Assembly: GCA_002420305.1 (NCBI GenBank)
Contig: DIHT01000108.1
Span: 1 to 19,717 of the forward strand
Length of the DNA stretch: 19,717 nucleotides
Origin: Akkermansiaceae bacterium UBA5689
GTDB lineage: Bacteria > Verrucomicrobiota > Verrucomicrobiia > Verrucomicrobiales > Akkermansiaceae
Direction: 5' to 3'
Shown: positions 15,305 to 19,717 of the stretch, piece by piece
Layout: every line of letters starts with the position of its first letter
Numbering within the stretch: the first letter of the stretch is position 1
Program-made: the position numbers and the translations under genes
The notes under the pieces: model-generated
Told to the model about the DNA's origin: nothing
The model's input: the letters and a program-made list of their open reading frames with translations, nothing else
Databases searched by the model: none

Positions 15305-15492
15305 TGTATTTTTATTTTCGGTATCGTCGTTTACGGAGCTCCGTGTCGTTTCAGACCACCAGCCGGCGGCCCGACGAGGAACCATCTGTGTTTACAAGTC
15401 TTCACCGCCTGAGCGGATCCGACTATCCCTTCAAATTTTTTGTTTTCAGTAAGTTAGGTGATTGAAAATAGACTCATTCCCCTCCGGGAATC
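15305..15492 (-). promoter_or_regulatory. Structured 188-bp leader of rplL
   Basis: The gap between rplJ and rplL holds several pairings in the sense RNA. Examples are a hairpin at 15476-15491 (ATTCCC/GGGAAT, tetraloop GGAG) right at the rplJ stop, TTTTCA/TGAAAA further on, CCGC/GCGG with a 4-base loop, and the 12-bp palindrome ACGGAGCTCCGT at 15333-15344, itself enclosed by TCGTCG/CGACGA. No convincing promoter was found. Because rplA and rplJ are only 4 bases apart, this region is the best local candidate for control of the L10/L12 part of the operon. Confidence 0.45.
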
Positions 15493-16005
15493 TTAATTAT
15501 CGCCATCATGCTTGGCCTTGAGCACGCGCGCAATGGCGGCACCTGGCTCATTGAGAACACGGGCCAGCATCGATGCGGGCTGGTTGATGACCCCGAGCAA
15601 GGTTGCGAGGAGAACTTCCCGAGGCGGCAGGTCGGCGAGAGCCTTGATCTGCGCTTCGTCAAGGAGAGCCCCGTCGAGGAGACCACCCTTTATCTCGGGC
15701 TTGTTAAATTCCTTCTGAAAGTTTTTAACGGACTTAGCGGCTCCGCATACATCTTCCGTTCCGGTGATAAACGCCGTCTGGCCCTGCAAAGCCTCCTCCA
15801 GCCCGGGCATTCCCGCGGATTCAAGAGCGCGCTTCATGTGGCTGTTCTTAGCCACATGACACTCAGCCCCACCCTCACTCAGGCGAGTCCGGAGCTCGTC
15901 GAACTGAGGCACCGTCATTCCGGTATACTCCACGACGAGGAGGAAGGGAGAAGCATTTACCCTGCTGAGTAATTCATCTACGATAATCTGTTTGTCAGGA
16001 TTCAT
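15493..16005 (-). CDS. rplJ: 50S ribosomal protein L10
   Basis: Stalk-base protein that anchors L7/L12 dimers to 23S rRNA next to L11; 170 residues, normal for the family. The N-terminal rRNA-binding domain contains FLLVVEYTGMTVPQFDELRTRL and the KNSHMKRAL block (equivalent to KNTL.RRA in other L10). The C-terminal helix (MLARVLNEPGAAIARVLKAK) binds L7/L12. The ATG at 16005 starts 4 bases after the rplA stop, implying translational coupling. The upstream bases (GAATAAGAGC) contain no good Shine-Dalgarno sequence. In E. coli and Bacillus the L10 leader, where the L10-L12 complex represses translation, lies between rplA and rplJ; there is no room for it here. Confidence 0.98.
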   Translation of the reverse strand: MNPDKQIIVDELLSRVNASPFLLVVEYTGMTVPQFDELRTRLSEGGAECHVAKNSHMKRALESAGMPGLEEALQGQTAFITGTEDVCGAAKSVKNFQKEFNKPEIKGGLLDGALLDEAQIKALADLPPREVLLATLLGVINQPASMLARVLNEPGAAIARVLKAKHDGDN

Positions 16006-16009
16006 GCTC

Positions 16010-16708
16010 TTATTCGGTAAGTGCTGCGGTGTTCTCCAGTTTCAGGCCGGGTAGCATTGTCGCCGCAATCGTGATGTTTTCAATATAGTTGCCCTTAGCA
16101 GACGGCGGCTTTGCCTTGACGACACTCTCGATGAGGGCTTCGGCATTCTCCCTTAGCTGGTCCTCTGAAAACGAGGCTTTCCCGATTCCCGCCGAAATAT
16201 TCGCATTCTTATCGAGCTTGTAATCCACTTTACCAGCCTTCACCGCCTGGACCGCACTTGCAGTGTCATCCGTTACGGTACCGGTTTTGGGATTGGGCAT
16301 AAGCCCACGAGGCCCAAGCACTCGGGCAATCTTCCTCACCTCGCCCATCGCGTCTGGTGTAGCTACTGCAGCATCAAAATCGGTAAATCCATCCTGCACT
16401 TTCTTAATCATGTCCTCAAATCCTACATGATCTGCTCCTGCCTCGGTAGCTGCCTTCGCAGCCTCTCCCTGAGCGAAGACTACCACACGGACGTTTCTGC
16501 CTGTCCCGTGAGGAAGACTTACGCTACCCCGGACCATCTGATCACTTTTCTTCGCATCTACCCCAATCCGGAACGACAGAGTGACAGTAGGATCAAATTT
16601 TGGAGCAGGGAACTTTTTGAGGGTCTCCACAGCCTCCGCAAGAGCGTAGGGGCGATCTTCGACCACCTCCGCGGCCTTCTCGTATCTTTTACTTCGTTTT
16701 TTTGGCAT
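16010..16708 (-). CDS. rplA: 50S ribosomal protein L1
   Basis: Forms the mobile L1 stalk at the ribosomal E site and in many bacteria represses its own operon. The 232 residues match the family. Characteristic blocks are the KKRSKRY start, VRGSVSLPHGTGRNVRVVVFA (58-78), the L1 signature around IARVLGPRGLMPNPKTGTVT and the C-terminal IENITIAATMLPGL. The start is the ATG at 16708, preceded by CAATTAAGCTA with no Shine-Dalgarno sequence. A perfect AGGAGG (plus 16744-16749) lies 35 bases upstream, too far to serve this start. The 92-bp gap to rplK shows no terminator. Confidence 0.98.
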   Translation of the reverse strand: MPKKRSKRYEKAAEVVEDRPYALAEAVETLKKFPAPKFDPTVTLSFRIGVDAKKSDQMVRGSVSLPHGTGRNVRVVVFAQGEAAKAATEAGADHVGFEDMIKKVQDGFTDFDAAVATPDAMGEVRKIARVLGPRGLMPNPKTGTVTDDTASAVQAVKAGKVDYKLDKNANISAGIGKASFSEDQLRENAEALIESVVKAKPPSAKGNYIENITIAATMLPGLKLENTAALTE

Positions 16709-16800
16709 TAGCTTAATTGCAGTTCAAGCGGACCTGGCTGGATCCTCCTGCGGTTGTATGTCTTATCTTCTTTCGTAAAAATCTTCTGGTCCTACCGGCT

Positions 16801-17229
16801 TCACATTCCCTCAACTTCGAGGCCCATCTGCATCGCAGTGCCGGCCAGAATCTTTGCTGCCTGCTCAGGATCGTCGGTATTTAGATCCGGCAACTTTACC
16901 TTAACGACTTCCATCAGCTTGTCCTTGGTAATCTTCCCAACCTTTTCCTTGTTGGGCTCTCCGGATCCGGACGCGATATTCGCAGCTTTTTTCAGCAAAA
17001 CAGCCGCTGGGGGCTGCTTCGTGACGAAGTCAAAGCTGCTATCGGCGTAAACGGTAATAATTGTGGGAAGCAGATCCCCGGCCTGTTGCTGCGTAGCTGC
17101 ATTGAAATCCTTACAGAACTGCATGATGTTCACGCCTGCCTGACCCAGAGCGGGTCCGACTGGAGGTGAGGGATTCGCCTGTCCTGCCAGAATCTGAAGC
17201 TTGAGGGTGCCTTTGACTTCTTTTGCCAT
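16801..17229 (-). CDS. rplK: 50S ribosomal protein L11
   Basis: Binds the GTPase-associated region of 23S rRNA with L10 and contributes to factor binding and stringent response sensing. The 142 residues equal the E. coli length. The N-terminal domain has the proline-rich ANPSPPVGPALGQAGVNIMQFC (18-39), the region linked to thiostrepton binding, and the RNA-binding C-terminal domain runs from about residue 70 (FVTKQPPAAVLLKKAA). The start at 17229 is preceded by AAACCACTCATTCC without a Shine-Dalgarno sequence. The 92-bp gap to nusG holds only a weak hairpin (GCCC/GGGC, 17281-17299). I could not recognise an L1-binding site in it. Confidence 0.98.
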   Translation of the reverse strand: MAKEVKGTLKLQILAGQANPSPPVGPALGQAGVNIMQFCKDFNAATQQQAGDLLPTIITVYADSSFDFVTKQPPAAVLLKKAANIASGSGEPNKEKVGKITKDKLMEVVKVKLPDLNTDDPEQAAKILAGTAMQMGLEVEGM

Positions 17230-17321
17230 GGAATGAGTGGTTTCTGAATGTGAGTGTTTTGACTGGGTGCGTGAATTTGGGCCCTCGTCTTGATCGGGCT
17301 GTCACTGGAGAGAAGAGCGGC

Positions 17322-17891
17322 CTAGCCGGGCTCCACCTGCCAGAATTCGAGTTCTACCGGTGTCGAGCGACCGAAAATCGTAACAGCTACGCGAAGCTTG
17401 CCCTTTTCCTCGTCAATCTCTTCCACCACCCCGTTCTGACTTTCGAAGGGGCCATCTGCAACTTTGACAGTGTCTCCAACTTCAAAGCTGATCGCGGGCC
17501 GAACGCTATCTTCGCGCTCTTTAATCTGAGCGAGCATACTCTCCACCTCCCGCTGGCGCATCGGTATCGGCTGATCCTTGGTTCCGGCAAAACCAATCAC
17601 TCCGTCCATCTCCTTGACGAAATACCACGTATCCTCAACCAGTTTGTTGTCCTCCGTGAAAAGGCTCATGTTAACAATGATGTAACCCGGATAGAACTTC
17701 CGCTTGGTTTCGGTTTTTTTTCCACGGCGCACCTCGGACACCATCTCGGTAGGAACGAGGACTTCGAAAATTTTGTCCTTCAGCTCTTCCTGTTCCGTCA
17801 GAGCACGAAGCCTCTTGGCGACCTTCTGCTCCTGTCCGGAGAGTACGTGCACTACGTACCACTGCTGCTTGGATGGGGGGATGGTAGGCAT
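17322..17891 (-). CDS. nusG: Transcription termination/antitermination factor NusG
   Basis: Binds RNA polymerase at the clamp and links it to Rho or to ribosomal protein S10. Of 189 residues, the NGN domain spans about 9-125 (QWYVVHVLSGQEQKVAKRL, FYPGYIIVNM, WYFVKEMDGVIGFAG) and the KOW domain about 136-187 (FEVGDTVKVADGPFESQNGVVEEI, TPVELEFWQVE). There is no extra inserted domain. It begins 8 bases after the secE stop and is clearly cotranscribed. The upstream bases GATAGACCCA contain no Shine-Dalgarno sequence. Confidence 0.98.
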   Translation of the reverse strand: MPTIPPSKQQWYVVHVLSGQEQKVAKRLRALTEQEELKDKIFEVLVPTEMVSEVRRGKKTETKRKFYPGYIIVNMSLFTEDNKLVEDTWYFVKEMDGVIGFAGTKDQPIPMRQREVESMLAQIKEREDSVRPAISFEVGDTVKVADGPFESQNGVVEEIDEEKGKLRVAVTIFGRSTPVELEFWQVEPG

Positions 17892-17899
17892 TGGGTCTA

Positions 17900-18151
17900 T
17901 CAGTCTCGGCCGAGCTGGGTGAGAAAATCAACGACTTCGCGGTGCACCAGATCCCAGAGCCCCACGTAGGCAGCGAGGAGCAGGATAGCGATCAGAATAA
18001 CCACTGTGGAGTCAACGAGCTCCTTGTATTTCTTGAAGCCCTTGACCTTGGGATCCGGATCCCAGGGCCATGAGGCCTTGCGCAGCTCTCCTTTGACCTC
18101 GCCGACGAAGGTCGAAGTTTTCTGAGGAAACTTTTTAAGAGATTTAAGCAT
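17900..18151 (-). CDS. secE: Preprotein translocase subunit SecE
   Basis: Small essential subunit of the SecYEG channel that clamps SecY in the inner membrane. The 83 residues contain an N-terminal amphipathic region with the family motif ELRKASWP (22-29) and one membrane helix at about 48-68 (DSTVVILIAILLLAAYVGLW). It is the single-helix type common outside enterobacteria. Between SWP and the membrane helix there are about ten extra residues (WDPDPKVKGFKKYKEL) compared with the usual SWPTR.EL..STVVV arrangement, likely a lineage trait. It sits between tRNA-Trp and nusG, the classical location. The start at 18151 is preceded by AATCAGCCATC without a Shine-Dalgarno sequence. Confidence 0.96.
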   Translation of the reverse strand: MLKSLKKFPQKTSTFVGEVKGELRKASWPWDPDPKVKGFKKYKELVDSTVVILIAILLLAAYVGLWDLVHREVVDFLTQLGRD

Positions 18152-18176
18152 GATGGCTGATTACCGAGGAGGGAGC

Positions 18177-18252
18177 TGGCAGGACAGGCGAGACTCGAAC
18201 TCACAACCCTCGGTTTTGGAAACCGATGCTCTACCAATTGAGCTACTGTCCT
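18177..18252 (-). tRNA. trnW: tRNA-Trp (anticodon CCA), 3' CCA encoded
   Basis: The minus strand folds into a full cloverleaf. The acceptor stem is AGGACAG/CTGTCCT, the D arm GCTC...GAGC, and the anticodon stem TCGGT/ACCGA with loop TTCCAAA, giving anticodon CCA (Trp). The T arm is TGTGAGTTCGAGTCTCGC with the invariant TTCGA loop core. The discriminator base is G, followed directly by an encoded CCA (18179-18177). It lies between tuf and secE and is probably excised from their common transcript. Confidence 0.97.
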
Positions 18253-18264
18253 TTTGGCGCGTCA

Positions 18265-18295
18265 GGGGCACCCCGGCAAGACGCCCGAGTGCCCC
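18265..18295 (-). promoter_or_regulatory. Hairpin between tuf and tRNA-Trp, no U-tract
   Basis: In the sense RNA GGGGCACT/GGTGCCCC and a following C-G pair form about 9 bp, then one G-G mismatch, then GGC/GCC closing the loop GTCTT. It lies 40 bases after the tuf stop and 12 bases before the tRNA-Trp 5' end. The downstream sequence TGACGCGCC has no T-run. It may be an attenuator, a 3'-end stabiliser for tuf mRNA or a tRNA-processing signal; the sequence does not decide between these. Confidence 0.6.
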
Positions 18296-18334
18296 CTTGG
18301 TAAAATCGGTTTTGATTGCGTAATAGGGAAAGCG

Positions 18335-19522
18335 TTACTTGATGATCTTAGCTACCCGTCCGGCACCAACCGTGCGACCACCCTCTCGGATAGCGAAACG
18401 CATGGTCTCTTCCATCGCGATAGGTGTAATCAGTTCAACATTCAGAGTAATATTATCGCCAGGCATCACCATGTCCACTCCGTCAGGGAGGGAAATACTG
18501 CCAGTCACATCGGTAGTCCTGAAGTAGAACTGAGGGCGGTAATTACTGAAGAAGGGAGTGTGACGCCCTCCCTCATCCTTGGACAGAACGTAGACCTCAG
18601 CTTCGAAATCGGTGTGGGGTTTTACCGATCCCGGCTTGGCAATAACCTGACCACGCTCGATCTCCTCCTTCTTGACGCCCCGCACGAGCAAGCCGACGTT
18701 GTCACCCGCACGGCCCTCATCGAGCAACTTGCGGAACATTTCGATGTCGGTGATCGTGGTTTTCTGGGTGTCCTTGATTCCGATAATCTCGACCTCTTCC
18801 ATCTTTTTGATGATTCCCCGCTCCACACGGCCAGTAGCCACTGTTCCCCGTCCTTCAATCGAGAACACGTCCTCAACAGGCATAAGGAAATCCTTGTCAA
18901 TCGGCCGCTCTGGCTCCGGGATATACGAGTCGACTGCTTCCATAAGCTTAAGGATCGACTCCTTGTGTCCGTCGTCGCCCTCAATCGCCTTAAGGGCTGA
19001 GCCCTTCACGATCGGAATGTCGTCGCCCGGGAACTCGTATTGTCCGAGCAGTTCGCGAATCTCCATTTCAACAAGCTCAAGAAGCTCTTCATCGTCAACC
19101 TGATCAGTCTTGTTGAGGTAGACACAAATCGCGGGGACACCCACCTGACGGGCGAGCAGAATGTGCTCCCTGGTCTGAGGCATTGGTCCGTCCGCGGCAG
19201 ACACAACGAGGATTGCTCCATCCATCTGGGCTGCTCCTGTAATCATGTTCTTCACGTAGTCGGCGTGCCCGGGGCAGTCGACGTGGGCGTAGTGCCGATT
19301 ATCGGTTTCGTACTCAACGTGAGCTGTCGAGATGGTAATACCCCGCTCTTTCTCTTCTGGAGCGGCATCGATTTCGTCGTAAGCCTTGACGTCTCCACCC
19401 CCCATTTTTTCCGCTAGGACCATCGTAATGGCTGCGGTGAGGGTGGTTTTTCCATGATCGACGTGACCGATCGTGCCGACGTTCACGTGAGGCTTGGTCC
19501 GTTCAAACTGTTCTTTGGCCAT
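18335..19522 (-). CDS. tuf: Translation elongation factor Tu
   Basis: GTPase that delivers aminoacyl-tRNA to the ribosomal A site. From the ATG at 19522 it has 395 residues, typical for EF-Tu. The open frame extends 13 codons further upstream, but MAKEQFERTKPHVNVGTIGH is the normal N-terminus. GTPase motifs are G1 GHVDHGKT (19-26), switch I with RGITIST, G3 DCPGH, G4 NKTD and G5 SAL. Domains 2 and 3 are intact (VFSIEGRGTVATGRVERG; HTPFFSNYRPQFYFRTTDVTG). The upstream bases contain AGGA ten bases before the ATG, one of the few Shine-Dalgarno-like stretches in this window. It lies between tRNA-Thr and tRNA-Trp as in many bacteria. Confidence 0.99.
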   Translation of the reverse strand: MAKEQFERTKPHVNVGTIGHVDHGKTTLTAAITMVLAEKMGGGDVKAYDEIDAAPEEKERGITISTAHVEYETDNRHYAHVDCPGHADYVKNMITGAAQMDGAILVVSAADGPMPQTREHILLARQVGVPAICVYLNKTDQVDDEELLELVEMEIRELLGQYEFPGDDIPIVKGSALKAIEGDDGHKESILKLMEAVDSYIPEPERPIDKDFLMPVEDVFSIEGRGTVATGRVERGIIKKMEEVEIIGIKDTQKTTITDIEMFRKLLDEGRAGDNVGLLVRGVKKEEIERGQVIAKPGSVKPHTDFEAEVYVLSKDEGGRHTPFFSNYRPQFYFRTTDVTGSISLPDGVDMVMPGDNITLNVELITPIAMEETMRFAIREGGRTVGAGRVAKIIK

Positions 19523-19561
19523 ATGCTTGATTCCTGTGGATCTTTTATTCTCTTCGCTCAA

Positions 19562-19633
<72 letters not shown>

Positions 19634-19717
19634 GAGGTATTTTGCTCCCTGCGACGCGTGGACAGTTCACCCTAAGTAATAGGTTTATTGCCCCAGAAGG
19701 AAATGGCCAGCGCCGCC
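19634..19717 (-). other. Upstream region of tRNA-Thr at the window edge
   Basis: These 84 bases lie in front of the tRNA-Thr/tuf transcript. I could not find a promoter with a good -35 and -10 at proper spacing. The minus strand is open from the window edge to a TAA at 19687-19685 (GGAGHFLLGQ, ten codons), which might be the end of a preceding gene but is too short to judge. Confidence 0.35.

Noticed and set aside
15305..15385. N-terminal extension of L7/L12
   Set aside because: The normal 125-residue protein starts at 15304; the extension is just an open leader.
17281..17299. Possible L1-binding operator in the nusG-rplK gap
   Set aside because: GCCC/GGGC with an 11-base loop is too weak and I could not match it to the known L1-site features.
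19685..19717. C-terminal end of a preceding gene on the minus strand (ten codons to TAA)
   Set aside because: Too short to distinguish from chance; mentioned only in the edge-region entry.

Overview
This window looks like chromosomal DNA of a Verrucomicrobiota bacterium, probably class Opitutae. That placement rests on the overall style of RpoB, RpoC, EF-Tu and SecE and on the order tuf, tRNA-Trp, secE, nusG, rplKAJL, rpoBC. No rRNA is present to confirm it. The DNA is moderately GC-rich, coding density is high, and there are no insertion sequences, CRISPR arrays, phage genes or signs of recent transfer.

Left part (1-6500), accessory metabolism. Two ammonium transporter genes of different subfamilies are divergently transcribed (minus 220-1524, plus 1686-3203). 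Their 161-bp intergenic region carries two back-to-back sigma-54 (-24/-12) promoter matches, one for each gene, which points to nitrogen control. Strong intrinsic terminators follow both genes. Next come coaX (type III pantothenate kinase, plus), a DUF1802-family gene of unknown function (minus), metX (homoserine O-acyltransferase, plus) and a short rlmB-type 23S rRNA methyltransferase (minus).

Right part (6500-19717), information processing. Everything is on the minus strand and reads right to left: tRNA-Thr(GGT), tuf, tRNA-Trp(CCA), secE, nusG, rplK, rplA, rplJ, rplL, rpoB, rpoC, rlmB. No terminator with a clear U-tract separates these genes. Several strong hairpins without U-tracts lie in the gaps (tuf/tRNA-Trp, after rplJ, after rplL, before rpoB, rpoC/rlmB). 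These look like processing or translational-control elements in one long transcript that makes EF-Tu, SecE, NusG, the L1/L11 and L10/L12 stalk proteins, and the core RNA polymerase.

The window is mostly housekeeping and I see no novel multi-gene system. The points most worth checking are the paired sigma-54 promoters, a 15-bp stem between rplL and rpoB whose two deviations are G.U pairs only in the sense RNA, the rearranged rplA/rplJ/rplL spacing that leaves no room for a classical L10 leader, and the near absence of Shine-Dalgarno sequences, even before ribosomal protein genes.
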